Part shown: positions 16,925-24,766 of the stretch, one piece after another
Numbering within the stretch: the first letter of the stretch is position 1
How the letters are laid out: every line of letters begins with the position of its first letter
Assembly (NCBI GenBank): GCA_007118695.1
Contig: SKRC01000203.1
Coordinates: 1 to 39,801 of the forward strand
Direction: 5' to 3'
DNA length: 39,801 nucleotides
DNA from: Balneolaceae bacterium
GTDB lineage: Bacteria > Bacteroidota > Rhodothermia > Balneolales > Balneolaceae
The notes under the pieces: model-generated
Databases searched by the model: none
What the model saw: only the letters and a program-made list of their open reading frames with translations
Told to the model about the DNA's origin: nothing
Program-made: the position numbers and the translations under genes

Positions 16925-16955
16925 GTGTTACACGCCATAAATCAGGAATGACTAG
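16925..16955 (-). promoter_or_regulatory. Predicted ECF promoter, type 1 (first sigma operon)
   Basis: On the minus strand CTAGTCAT (16955-16948), 14 bases, GTGTAACAC (16933-16925), then 15 bases to the sigma start codon. Boxes and spacing match the FAS1 promoter at 12393-12423, while the 14-base spacers differ at most positions (matches include ATTT). That pattern suggests a protein-recognised promoter, not a copied repeat. Confidence 0.68.
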
Positions 16956-17379
16956 CCGGGAAAATCATTTTTTTCAGAAATTCGTTTGTTGGTGGTCACA
17001 AAATTCCTGTTAACCGCGAATTTCTGTGAGGAAAGTTTTGAGGCACTTGTAGAATAACCTGTTGAAGAGCAACTGTTAAGAAGGGAGCGGAGGAGGGAGT
17101 AAATAAATTTATGTTTACAAAATTTTACATATAACCTGTGGACAGTGTGTCAGTTAGCAGTAAACAGTTATCAGTTAACAGTGTGGTACACACGACTCAG
17201 TTAACAGTGGCAGTTGGCAGTGGCAAGTTGATGTTCCCCGATTAAGGTCGTATGGGGTTTTCAGGCCAGGTGACAGTGGCAGGATTCAGTTGGTAGTAGC
17301 AGTTTGCAGTGGGCAGGAGCATCTCCCCTTGAGGAGGAGATAATTGAAGTGCGTTCAGCACTTTAATTTGTGGGGTGTT

Positions 17380-17435
17380 CAGTTACCAGTTACCAGTTAC
17401 CAGTTACCAGTTACCAGTTACCAGTTACCAGTTAC
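17380..17435 (+). repeat. Tandem heptamer repeat, eight copies of CAGTTAC
   Basis: Eight perfect head-to-tail copies of CAGTTAC span 17380-17435, followed by a degenerate ninth (cagtagg). Heptameric short tandem repeats of this kind are known from cyanobacterial intergenic DNA. The array has no spacers and is not a CRISPR. Degenerate copies at 17151-17225 and 4293-4313 show that it belongs to a dispersed family. Confidence 0.93.
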
Positions 17436-17457
17436 CAGTAGGCAGTAGCAGATGGCA

Positions 17458-17488
17458 GGGAACAGGGGAACAGGGGAACAGGGGAAAA
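17458..17488 (+). repeat. Tandem octamer repeat, GGGGAACA
   Basis: Two perfect copies of GGGGAACA (17465-17480) are flanked by a seven-base copy on the left (17458-17464) and a partial copy on the right (17481-17488). It lies 23 bases after the heptamer array and recalls the GGGAAGCA octamer array at 4352-4401. Confidence 0.85.
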
Positions 17489-17573
17489 TCTGAGCAATTG
17501 AACTATTGACACACCATGAACACTACCGCAAACACAAAGCCTTGTCTACAGGAAATGATTCACGAACGATAAT

Positions 17574-17923
17574 TCACAACCCCTTAAAAATCTCGTCAAC
17601 AGACACCTGTAAACCTTCTACGATTTGTGAAGCAAGGGTCTCGCCGGATTTAATTGTATGTATCAGGGTAAATTGCCCGTTTTCATTCAGAAATTGATCG
17701 ATCGTTTTCGCTTCAGGATCCGCGATCCAATACTCCCTGACCCCGTGTTGGGCATACAATTCCTTTTTCTTTTTTCTGTCAATGGTTTCGGTATGTACGG
17801 AGAGCACTTCCACCACCAAATCGGGAGCTTCTACTATGTTATTTTTGGTAATGATATTCATCCGTTCTTTGACCACAAAAACAATATCCGGCCACGATCA
17901 TTCTCACTGATACGAAGTTCGGA
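17574..17923 (-). pseudogene. Uma2-family (DUF820) nuclease remnant, truncated and frameshifted
   Basis: The intact 3' part (17574-17876, about 100 residues) carries Uma2-family signatures: EAPDLVVEVLS, KKELYAQHGVREYWIADPE and a C-terminal LxVSVDEIF-like end. Upstream, DIVFVVKERMN continues in the same frame. The preceding SELRISENDRG, also typical of the family, is in another frame, so one base seems to be lost near 17892-17898. Homology stops at the serpin stop codon (17924-17926), leaving perhaps 80-90 residues of the usual N-terminal half missing. I infer a decayed remnant of a putative PD-(D/E)XK nuclease-fold protein of unclear function. A shorter product from GTG at 17876 could still be made but would lack part of the fold. 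Confidence 0.8.
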
Positions 17924-19234
17924 TCAGGAAGGATCCGTCATCGTGCCCATGAATAGTATCGCCCCGGATTCTACCTCACGGATCACGTAAAAGTAGGGCC
18001 GGTCAAATCGCAGGTTCACCGTTTGCGGAGCACTTGTAACGCCAAATTCAACAGAGGTGGCGGCTGCCGCTTCCGTGCCTTCTTCATCCACCCGGATAAA
18101 TGTCACATGCCGGGTATCGCTGATGTAAAGATCATCCTGTATCGGGTTGATGCGGCTGAAGTCGGAAATACTGTAATCGAATGCATCGACAATTCCCAGC
18201 TCCTGCAGAATATCGCCAAACCCGTCAACTTCATACTCCAGTTCAAATTTGGGCATCTCCAGGTTGAGAGTCACATTGCCGAAAGCCCCGGTCAGCTCCT
18301 GCCAGTCATCCCAGGTCTTGTTCTGCAGCCAGTTTTCAAGGCCTGTCTCTTCATCCGGCAGAACCAGGGTCATGGCATAACCGGCATCACCGTAATAGAG
18401 GTTCACTGCCTGATAATCGTCACCACTGGTATACTGCATGTTCTCCACTTCGCTGATGCGCATCATATCCACATCGGCAGTGGTACCGTCCGGCCGGTGA
18501 AACGGTTTGGTTTCGGTGTCGTCGGGATCAAACTGTATGGTCCACTCTCCGTTGAAATAGATCGCGTTGATCAGATACATCACCGTCAGCGGGTCGATCG
18601 GGTCTTCAACGATCTCTTCTATCAGCCCTTCGGTTTTATCGCTCACCCACTCATTGATTCGCTCCACGGTATCCGGGTCGTCAAAATCAGCGGCTTCGAT
18701 GACCGCATCGAAATAGTGCCGGTTGGTTTCCAGAAATTCCTGTTCCACACTGAAAGTATCGCGGTACCAGATGGAGTTGGCGATATTGAACACCACGTCA
18801 TCGTCGAATTCGGTCAGCAGGCCGATCAGTTCCCGGGCGGCCTGGTTGATCTCTTCGCGGCTCATCTCCTGAAGGCCGAATACCTCCTGCATCTGCGTGT
18901 AGGTATCACCTTCGGCTCCGTTCATGGTCATCCCGTAGGCCATCAGGATGCTCAGGGGAGAGATGAAATGACTCTCCTGCGGGCCGGATTCAAGCAGTTT
19001 GTGCATCAGTTCAAAACCGAATGCGCCGGACCCGTCAACTATTTGCATCTCCCCGGATGAAAGCGCCCGGGGCAGCTCTCGCCTTTCGAATGGCTCGGCC
19101 GGATCGTCGATGTCATTATCGGCGGTGCTGAAAAGATCGCAGCCGGTCAGGGTGAGAGAGAGGGATATAATAAGGATGAATATCATATGGGATAATTGGC
19201 GTAGTGTCGTCATTATCATAAAACGTTTTTCCAT
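17924..19234 (-). CDS. Lipoprotein serpin, predicted inhibitory
   Basis: A serine-protease-inhibitor fold protein of 436 residues exported as a lipoprotein: a signal peptide ends in the lipobox LTGC (Cys32). The serpin body has ILMAYGMTMNGAEGDT, NAIYFNGEW and RPYFYVIREVESGAILFMG. The reactive-loop hinge is ideal for inhibition, EEGTEAAAAT at 384-393; counting from it puts the scissile bond near Thr400-Ser401, suggesting elastase-like rather than trypsin-like targets (inference). The gene lies between the two sigma/FecR/receptor operons and has its own upstream type 2 ECF promoter (19284-19314) shared with the second sigma gene. It may protect the cell surface from extracellular proteases. Met6 or Met8 are alternative starts. 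Confidence 0.94.
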   Translation of the reverse strand: MEKRFMIMTTLRQLSHMIFILIISLSLTLTGCDLFSTADNDIDDPAEPFERRELPRALSSGEMQIVDGSGAFGFELMHKLLESGPQESHFISPLSILMAYGMTMNGAEGDTYTQMQEVFGLQEMSREEINQAARELIGLLTEFDDDVVFNIANSIWYRDTFSVEQEFLETNRHYFDAVIEAADFDDPDTVERINEWVSDKTEGLIEEIVEDPIDPLTVMYLINAIYFNGEWTIQFDPDDTETKPFHRPDGTTADVDMMRISEVENMQYTSGDDYQAVNLYYGDAGYAMTLVLPDEETGLENWLQNKTWDDWQELTGAFGNVTLNLEMPKFELEYEVDGFGDILQELGIVDAFDYSISDFSRINPIQDDLYISDTRHVTFIRVDEEGTEAAAATSVEFGVTSAPQTVNLRFDRPYFYVIREVESGAILFMGTMTDPS

Positions 19235-19283
19235 TAATAATGTTACTTGTTTGATGGGGACTTATTCTGAAGGATTTCATTCT

Positions 19284-19314
19284 TTAATACACACATCCGG
19301 GAGGGAATACCTAA
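19284..19314 (-). promoter_or_regulatory. Predicted ECF promoter, type 2 (serpin)
   Basis: On the minus strand TTAGGTAT (19314-19307, preceded by CA), 14 bases, GTGTATTAA (19292-19284), then 49 bases to the serpin start. The downstream box is identical to that of the second sigma gene (25383-25391). Upstream of the -35 box the sequence runs into an A/T-rich repeat also seen at the 20658-20688 copy. Confidence 0.62.
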
Positions 19315-19352
19315 TGAATATTGAATATTGAACAAGGAATTCTGAATGTTAA
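19311..19352 (+). repeat. A/T-rich dispersed repeat (GAATATTGAAC type)
   Basis: Plus-strand ctaatgaatattgaatat, then gaacaaggaattctgaatg. A longer, closely similar run is at 20686-20765, and a related reverse-complement run at 263-292. It overlaps the outer edge of the serpin promoter. The rest of the 285-base gap between the serpin gene and the next gene shows nothing else. Confidence 0.7.
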
Positions 19353-19519
19353 AGGTTTTTCTTTGTGCCCTTGGCGGTTGCAGTATTAACCGTGGAGGCC
19401 GCATAGAACGCAATGTTTTATGGCAGAATTCATACCCTAACAAGGTTTCCCATAATTCTCCCTGCGCCTCCGCGTTTCCGCGCCTCCGCGGTAAAAAAAA
19501 CAGAGGGCAAAGGTCAAAA

Positions 19520-20596
19520 TCAAAAATTCCATTTGAATTGCAGAGCCGGTACAGGTTCAACGATCTGTCCATTTCCGGCCTTGATGTGCGTAAGATCAAT
19601 TTCCGTTGCAGATGGTTCGGAAGGCGATCTGTCTGACAACAGATGATACCCGGAACGAATCACTGTAACCAGCCCGGCAGTCATATTCATCATCGACAAC
19701 CCGGTGCGGGCGTGATTGACTTCGTGGTACTCGTGGATAGGGATGGTGCAATTACCCATGCACATTCCCGGCTCACCCTGAATCTCGGTGTAGGTCGACC
19801 GGTTGTCCACATTCAGGGCGCCAAGCAGGATAGAGCCGGTGCCAGCGGCAAAGCCGAACCAGTGAGCAGCCGATGATGAATTGAATAGCCAGGGCTGAGA
19901 TGCTCGGTTGCTCATGTAAACGGTGTTGGCAACGGTCAGTGCAGTGGATGCGGTGCCATACTGCCAGTCCACATTGTTGCGGGTAACCTTTTTCTCTTCC
20001 ACTTCATAAGTAATATTACCGTACATGGGCTGAATCATAGCCAGCTCCTTGGTTGTAAAACCGGACTTTTCTGCCCATCGATTGAATTCCGAACTCTCTA
20101 TTTCCGGGATAAATGCATACTTGAACTCTTCGTTGATGGCCTCGGCTATCTCCCGTCCGGCACTTTGCTCCACAAGATACCCGACGGCGCAGATATTACC
20201 GGTTTCGTCAATAAACGTCGGCCTCCTCGGATCTTCGTGGCCGTCGTTATAGGGAAATAGTCCGGCTTCATAATACTCTGCGAGCAGGTCGAGATAGGCC
20301 ATCCGGTTTTGTTTCTGCTCTTCGCTCAGGTGGCCGGTCGGGCGCTGCCGCAACTCGGCTTCTACATATGCAAGATGGGTACGGATCCGGGTATAATCGG
20401 AAACACCCTCTTCCGGTTTCTCCCCGAATGTATGAACATAACTTTCATCACCGATAACCGCATTGACAGTGTGATCCGATCTGTTTTCTGTTGAATCGGC
20501 CTGGTGTTTTAAATGATAGAGTCCGATGTCGCTGAAAATAGTTGCTCCGGTAAGGATCAAAGCAAGTGTGAATACAAGTATCATCGTGCGTCTCAT
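19520..20596 (-). CDS. Exported protein of unknown function with RRPTFID-CAVGYL motif
   Basis: A 358-residue protein I cannot name. An N-terminal signal or anchor (about 4-24) is followed by a helical region (60-118), then RRPTFIDETGNICAVGYLV at 124-142 and, after about 50 residues, FTTKELAMIQPMY (180-192). I recall a similar R/P/F-D-x-x-G-x-x-CA-h-x-x-L plus IQPxY pattern in uncharacterised bacterial secreted proteins. The C-terminal half has Gly/Ala-rich hydrophobic stretches (about 215-265 and 300-325), a GMCMGNC cysteine pair and a terminal phenylalanine (KWNF), so it may be associated with a membrane. The type 2 ECF promoter at 20658-20688 ties it to the second sigma factor. Function is open. 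Confidence 0.85.
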   Translation of the reverse strand: MRRTMILVFTLALILTGATIFSDIGLYHLKHQADSTENRSDHTVNAVIGDESYVHTFGEKPEEGVSDYTRIRTHLAYVEAELRQRPTGHLSEEQKQNRMAYLDLLAEYYEAGLFPYNDGHEDPRRPTFIDETGNICAVGYLVEQSAGREIAEAINEEFKYAFIPEIESSEFNRWAEKSGFTTKELAMIQPMYGNITYEVEEKKVTRNNVDWQYGTASTALTVANTVYMSNRASQPWLFNSSSAAHWFGFAAGTGSILLGALNVDNRSTYTEIQGEPGMCMGNCTIPIHEYHEVNHARTGLSMMNMTAGLVTVIRSGYHLLSDRSPSEPSATEIDLTHIKAGNGQIVEPVPALQFKWNF

Positions 20597-21005
20597 AGTT
20601 CTGTCATTTTTGGGTTTTTAATTTGCTGATGCATGATTCGGTTGATGTCTTTCACCAGTAGTACACATCTGGAAAGGCGAATACCTAATGAATATTGAAT
20701 AATGAACAAGAAACTCCGAATATCGAATATTGAACAAAGAATTCTGAATGTTGAAGGATTGGACAGAGGGGCGGGGGACTTTGAATTTCGAACGATCAAA
20801 CAATTGAGTATGAGAACTTGAGAACAATAAAATATTAGAACAGGGAACGCGGAGAGCATCAGAACAGATGAATATCGACCAATGAACAAGGAACGGGGGA
20901 TAGGAAGATGAGTATCGATTAAGAGAATAAGGAACGGGGAACAGGGAGCACGAACTTCGCACCGTAAATTATTCCATTTCTTGAATTTTCCCGCTCCTTT
21001 AATTT
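20597..21005. other. Intergenic stretch with promoter and purine-rich degenerate repeats
   Basis: Apart from the promoter at 20658-20688, this 409-base gap is low-complexity. 20686-20765 holds gaatattgaa-type units, and 20780-20955 holds purine-rich units such as gaacaaggaacggggga and gagaataaggaacgggg. Minus-strand open frames across it translate to repetitive strings (NIQNSLFNI and SLFNIRYS types) and are not counted as genes. Confidence 0.7.
20658..20688 (-). promoter_or_regulatory. Predicted ECF promoter, type 2 (unknown exported protein)
   Basis: On the minus strand TTAGGTAT (20688-20681, preceded by CA), 14 bases, GTGTACTAC (20666-20658), then 61 bases to the start codon. Spacing equals that of the other four predicted promoters. 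Its spacer contains GCCTTTC, also present two bases shifted in the second sigma promoter. Confidence 0.6.
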
Positions 21006-23792
21006 TCAAAATTTGAACTGAATACTTACCGACGGAGTGAAGCCGGGCATGGTTCGTTCCCGTATGTCGTATTCCCCCTCCGAACCGGTTGGATGCAGGC
21101 TCCAGTCGATCACATTTTTACGGTTCAGGAGATTGATAAAATCGAGCCGGACTTCAAGATCGGAAAAGCCGAGCGAAGGCCGGAAAATCAGGGAAAGATC
21201 CAGCTGATGAAACGGGCTGAGACGGTCGGCTTCCGGGCTGAGAAACAGGTAGTTACTGTCTCTGAAAAGCAAAAAGTCGTAGTAAGCCTGGCGGAAGCCC
21301 CAGGCTCGCCCGGCTACGCTTTGCCACTGGGCGACGGCGGAAATATTGGAATGTACATGCCACAATGCCCGCGCCTGAAACCGGTGGGGTTCATTCCAGG
21401 GAGCCGGCAATGTCCGGCCAAACTGCGACTCCATATCGATGTTGCTGATGCTGTAGTCATAACCGGCCATCATATGCAGACGGGCATCGGGGAAATCCTG
21501 CGTAACCCTGACGCCCCCGCCGTAGGCTGTCATCGACGTGGCTTCGGCAAATGCATCGAACCTGGAGCGGTCGACCGACATACCGGAAAACAGGTTCCGG
21601 TAGGAGGTGATATAGGTGGTCGGCTGCCATTTGTGAAACGCTTCCAGGGTGATGGAGGTATGATTGGCAGGCTCGTAGAGCAGTGACCCGCTCAGATGAT
21701 AGGCCTCCGGCAATTTGTCGTTTCCGGCGTGCGACCAAATCGAAAAAGAGGGGACAAGAGCCGTCGGCCCGACATTGGTCATATCAAACTGGTTGATAAA
21801 CTGCCTGTAGAGGCCGCCGGTCAGGCGTACGGACCAATATCCGGAATCGGCATCGGGGCGGTCGTACTGAATGCCTGCACGGGGTTCGGGATACAAACCG
21901 CCATCGGGATGTACGTATGTAAACCGGCTGCCCAGGTTCAGATTCCAGTATTCACCCAGATTGAAATTGCCGTCGATATAACTGCCGGCGAACGTGGTCT
22001 GCTGATCCGTTTGAGTGGGCAGGTAAAAGAGATCACTTAAATTGACAACCGAAGAGACCCGGTCCAGTTGTATGCCCATTTCCAGGGTGAAATAACGCGT
22101 AAAATTGTAGGTCGCATCACTTCGGAGGGTAAAATGCCGGATACTGTTTTCATTATTCTGGGAAGGGAGCATTCCGGCAGAGCCAACTGTTTGAAAATCA
22201 GAAAAAGCCTCAGACGCTGACATTGCCCTGAAGGCTCCGTCAAGTTGAGGAATATTCGGGTCATGGCTTGTTCCGAACAGGTACCGGTGATCCAGGCGGT
22301 TGGCACTGTAGCTGATGCGGGTCGAAAGGTCCATGCGGGGTGTGGCCAGCCAGTTGTGTGTGAGCTGGCCCATGATATTGTTCCAGTCGTACAAATCGCG
22401 GGCATAGGCGTACTCGGGCTCCTCTTCAACGGGGAAGGTCTGGGCAAGCAGGTCGGTGCGGACGAAATTCCTGCCGGTATAAAAAGAGGCGTTAAAATCG
22501 TGATAGTTGTTCAGCCGGTATCGCGAGGCAAAATGAAAATCATGAAACCGGACATCGGAATCGTGCTCCATGGTCTCATACGTTACAGATTCCCGGTCCT
22601 GGTCAAGAACAAGGTTCATAATCAAAGGATCCACTTCATCCCATTCCCGCAGCGTCTGATCGAGCGTGGGATTGCGGTAAACGTTCCAGTAGTTAGTGCG
22701 AAACGCAGACATGATTTTCAGCGGAGAATCATCATCACCCAATGGCAGTTCCAGGTCCGTCCTGGTGTTGAGGCTCAGCGGATCGCCCTGAACCATAAAA
22801 CCCTGTTCACCGCTGCCCGGTACATCGTGGTTCAGGTTGATCAGCCCGGCAATCTGACTGCCTTCCTGAACCCCGTAACCCGCCTTATGCAGATTGACTT
22901 TGCTGATGGCATAGGGACTGAAAGCACTGAACATCTGCCCGAAACTGTAGGGATTATAGACCGGCACACCATCGAGGAGCATACGGTGGTCTCCCCGCTG
23001 GCCGCCCTGAAGGTGAAGGTCGGTCATCGGCAGTCCGTATTGCACGCCGGAAAAGAGATTCAGCGACTGAATGGCATCCCTCATGGCCCCGGGACGCTCC
23101 CACACGCTGTTTTCACCGAGGTTATGACGGTCACCGGTCATCCGCGGCATTTGAGGCACATGGCCGGTCACTATAACCGGAGAGATATGAACCGGTTTGG
23201 GTTCTAGCGAGATCTCTTCCCGCTGCTGCCTATCGGGCCTGATTTCGATCGTTTTGTACACCGGTTCGTATCCCACGTAGCTGAAGATGATGTTGTAGGA
23301 GCCGGATACAAGCCGGTTAAGGTTGAAATTGCCTGCACGGTTGGTGCTCGTGCCGCCCGAGGCGTCTGCGAACATCACGTTTGCTCCCGGGAGTGGTTCC
23401 CCGGTGTAGCCATCTACGACCTTTCCGGCAAAAGAGCCATAGGCAGGTTCGTCACGAACGGATTTGACAATGACAATGGTTCCGGTTGATAAGGTGATAA
23501 AATCGAGTTGGGTGCCTTCGAGAACATGCTGCAACAGATCCGGCATGTCCTGGTTTCGAATTCTTTTATGGATCGTGATATCCCGGATCAGGGCGGGATC
23601 ATAGACCAAATCCAGTTTCGCCGTCTCTGCCACTGTTTCGAGCACATCCCTGAGTTCTTCACCCCTGAATTCAAACGTATAGGCCTCTCCGCTCTGCTCC
23701 TGGCCGTAGCCTGCCAGGGGCATGCATAGCAAAAAAATCAGCCCGGGCAGAATATACTTGAAAAAGGTCAGGGTTGATTCCGTTCGGCTCAT
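21006..23792 (-). CDS. STN-type TonB-dependent receptor, signalling class (copy 2)
   Basis: A 928-residue paralogue of the 12599-15373 receptor with the same order. The signal peptide (1-30) is followed by STN (about 36-115, YTFEFRGEEL to GTIVIVK), a carboxypeptidase-regulatory-like domain (GKVVDGYTGEPLPGANV), a plug with HLQGGQRGDHRMLLDGVPVYNPY, and a barrel ending in SIQFKF. The gene overlaps the FecR gene by 4 bases, so it is translationally coupled. Similarity runs through all domains, so the two operons come from duplication or from one family. Differences are spread through the barrel and could reflect different ligands. No ligand is suggested by the neighbours. Confidence 0.93.
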   Translation of the reverse strand: MSRTESTLTFFKYILPGLIFLLCMPLAGYGQEQSGEAYTFEFRGEELRDVLETVAETAKLDLVYDPALIRDITIHKRIRNQDMPDLLQHVLEGTQLDFITLSTGTIVIVKSVRDEPAYGSFAGKVVDGYTGEPLPGANVMFADASGGTSTNRAGNFNLNRLVSGSYNIIFSYVGYEPVYKTIEIRPDRQQREEISLEPKPVHISPVIVTGHVPQMPRMTGDRHNLGENSVWERPGAMRDAIQSLNLFSGVQYGLPMTDLHLQGGQRGDHRMLLDGVPVYNPYSFGQMFSAFSPYAISKVNLHKAGYGVQEGSQIAGLINLNHDVPGSGEQGFMVQGDPLSLNTRTDLELPLGDDDSPLKIMSAFRTNYWNVYRNPTLDQTLREWDEVDPLIMNLVLDQDRESVTYETMEHDSDVRFHDFHFASRYRLNNYHDFNASFYTGRNFVRTDLLAQTFPVEEEPEYAYARDLYDWNNIMGQLTHNWLATPRMDLSTRISYSANRLDHRYLFGTSHDPNIPQLDGAFRAMSASEAFSDFQTVGSAGMLPSQNNENSIRHFTLRSDATYNFTRYFTLEMGIQLDRVSSVVNLSDLFYLPTQTDQQTTFAGSYIDGNFNLGEYWNLNLGSRFTYVHPDGGLYPEPRAGIQYDRPDADSGYWSVRLTGGLYRQFINQFDMTNVGPTALVPSFSIWSHAGNDKLPEAYHLSGSLLYEPANHTSITLEAFHKWQPTTYITSYRNLFSGMSVDRSRFDAFAEATSMTAYGGGVRVTQDFPDARLHMMAGYDYSISNIDMESQFGRTLPAPWNEPHRFQARALWHVHSNISAVAQWQSVAGRAWGFRQAYYDFLLFRDSNYLFLSPEADRLSPFHQLDLSLIFRPSLGFSDLEVRLDFINLLNRKNVIDWSLHPTGSEGEYDIRERTMPGFTPSVSIQFKF

Positions 23793-24766
23793 CGATAGAT
23801 CCTGTATCCGTTTGCTGTCTCTGCGTACCGGAGGCCTTTCACCAGGGAAATATCATTCAGCACTGTTTCCAGGTTTCGCGGTTCCGTGTAATAGGTTGTC
23901 AGGGTTTCATACCGCATCTCCTGTGCCTCCAGTTCAATCCGTACATCGAACCGGCGCTCCAGTTCATTGAGGATCACCGCAAGTGGTTTTTCATCAAAAT
24001 GAAGCAAATTGCTGCGCCAGCCAAGAACCCGGTCCGCTGATACACTGACCGGATCAGCCGGTTCAATCATGTTGTTGTTCCAGGAGCTCATTTTTCCCGG
24101 AGATAACACGACCCGTCTGTCAGGGGATTTTTCAGGATAAAAATACACTTCCCCTTCAGTTACCGTCACGCTGGTTTCGCTGCCGGGATCGCTGCTCCAG
24201 GAGCGGATATTCAAGCGGGTGCCGGTCACTTCAACAGTTGATCCGTTGGCGTTGATGATAAACGGCTCGTCGCCGCTTCGAATTGTAAAATATGCTTCAC
24301 CGTCGAGGTGCAAGGTTCGGTTGGTCCGGCCGAAAAGACGATTATGACGAATTTGGGTGCCGCTGTTCATTTCAATTGTGGACCCGTCATTCAGTTCAAT
24401 TTCAGCCATCTCACCATAAGAGACGAAGTACATCCTGGGGGTCAACAGATACCCGGTGCCCAGTACGATCAGGATTACGGCAGCGGCAAGGTACCACTTC
24501 GGCCCGAACCCTGAGGGTGAATTTTTTCCGGAGTCCACAGGCAAATCCAAATCCGGAGCGGGAAATCCAAGCCGGTTTTGCACTTCCGATAGTGCCTCAT
24601 CCACCGGTTTGATTCGCTGGCGGTGCTTCTGTCTGGATTCTTCCAGGTCCGTACCGCTTTTTTCCCAGACCCTGAGAATTTCTTTCTGCTCTTCAGAAGA
24701 ATATTTCTTCAACAGCTCCCGGTCTATGGGGTGCTTGTTATTCTGATTGTTGGATTGATCATTCAT
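23789..24766 (-). CDS. FecR-family anti-sigma factor (copy 2)
   Basis: Paralogue of the first FecR, 325 residues. The N-terminal cytoplasmic part contains EILRVWEKSG (about 29-38), the membrane helix is about 91-109, the FecR domain contains IEMNSGTQIRHNRLFGR and LHLDGEAYFTI, and the C-terminal DUF4974-type domain ends in GYRIYR. It overlaps the sigma gene by 4 bases and the receptor gene by 4 bases, a tighter packing than in the first operon. It is expected to hold or process the second sigma factor in response to the receptor at 21006-23792. Confidence 0.94.
   Translation of the reverse strand: MNDQSNNQNNKHPIDRELLKKYSSEEQKEILRVWEKSGTDLEESRQKHRQRIKPVDEALSEVQNRLGFPAPDLDLPVDSGKNSPSGFGPKWYLAAAVILIVLGTGYLLTPRMYFVSYGEMAEIELNDGSTIEMNSGTQIRHNRLFGRTNRTLHLDGEAYFTIRSGDEPFIINANGSTVEVTGTRLNIRSWSSDPGSETSVTVTEGEVYFYPEKSPDRRVVLSPGKMSSWNNNMIEPADPVSVSADRVLGWRSNLLHFDEKPLAVILNELERRFDVRIELEAQEMRYETLTTYYTEPRNLETVLNDISLVKGLRYAETANGYRIYR

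Larger units (their letters stand above)
16956..17573. other. Gene-free 0.6-kb stretch filled with short repeats
   Basis: No gene is seen. The left part (16956-17150) is unremarkable A/T-rich sequence. From 17151 to 17225 there are degenerate CAGTTA/AACAGT units like those at 4293-4313. Two small inverted repeats follow: ATCTCC/GGAGAT (17321-17341) and AAGTGC/GCACTT (17347-17363). The perfect heptamer and octamer arrays listed separately come next. The stretch separates the first sigma operon from the Uma2 remnant and the serpin gene. Confidence 0.7.

Noticed and set aside
17380-17488. Possible CRISPR array
   Set aside because: Units of 7 and 8 bp are directly adjacent with no unique spacers, and no cas gene is present.
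18023-19060. Long plus-strand open frame of 345 codons opposite the serpin
   Set aside because: Antisense shadow of a gene with a clear signal peptide, hinge and family motifs; its product resembles nothing known.
19243-19599. Minus-strand open frame of 118 codons upstream of the serpin
   Set aside because: It crosses the A/T-rich repeat and part of the 358-residue gene in another frame; its similarity to the 20593-21009 frame comes from the shared repeat.
20593-21009. Minus-strand open frames of 114 and 138 codons between the 358-residue gene and the second receptor gene
   Set aside because: They translate low-complexity A/T-rich and purine-rich repeats (strings such as NIQNSLFNI), have no domain and overlap the predicted promoter of the downstream gene.
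22245-23207. Long plus-strand open frame of 320 codons opposite the second receptor
   Set aside because: Antisense shadow of the receptor plug and barrel; no signal or domain is recognisable.
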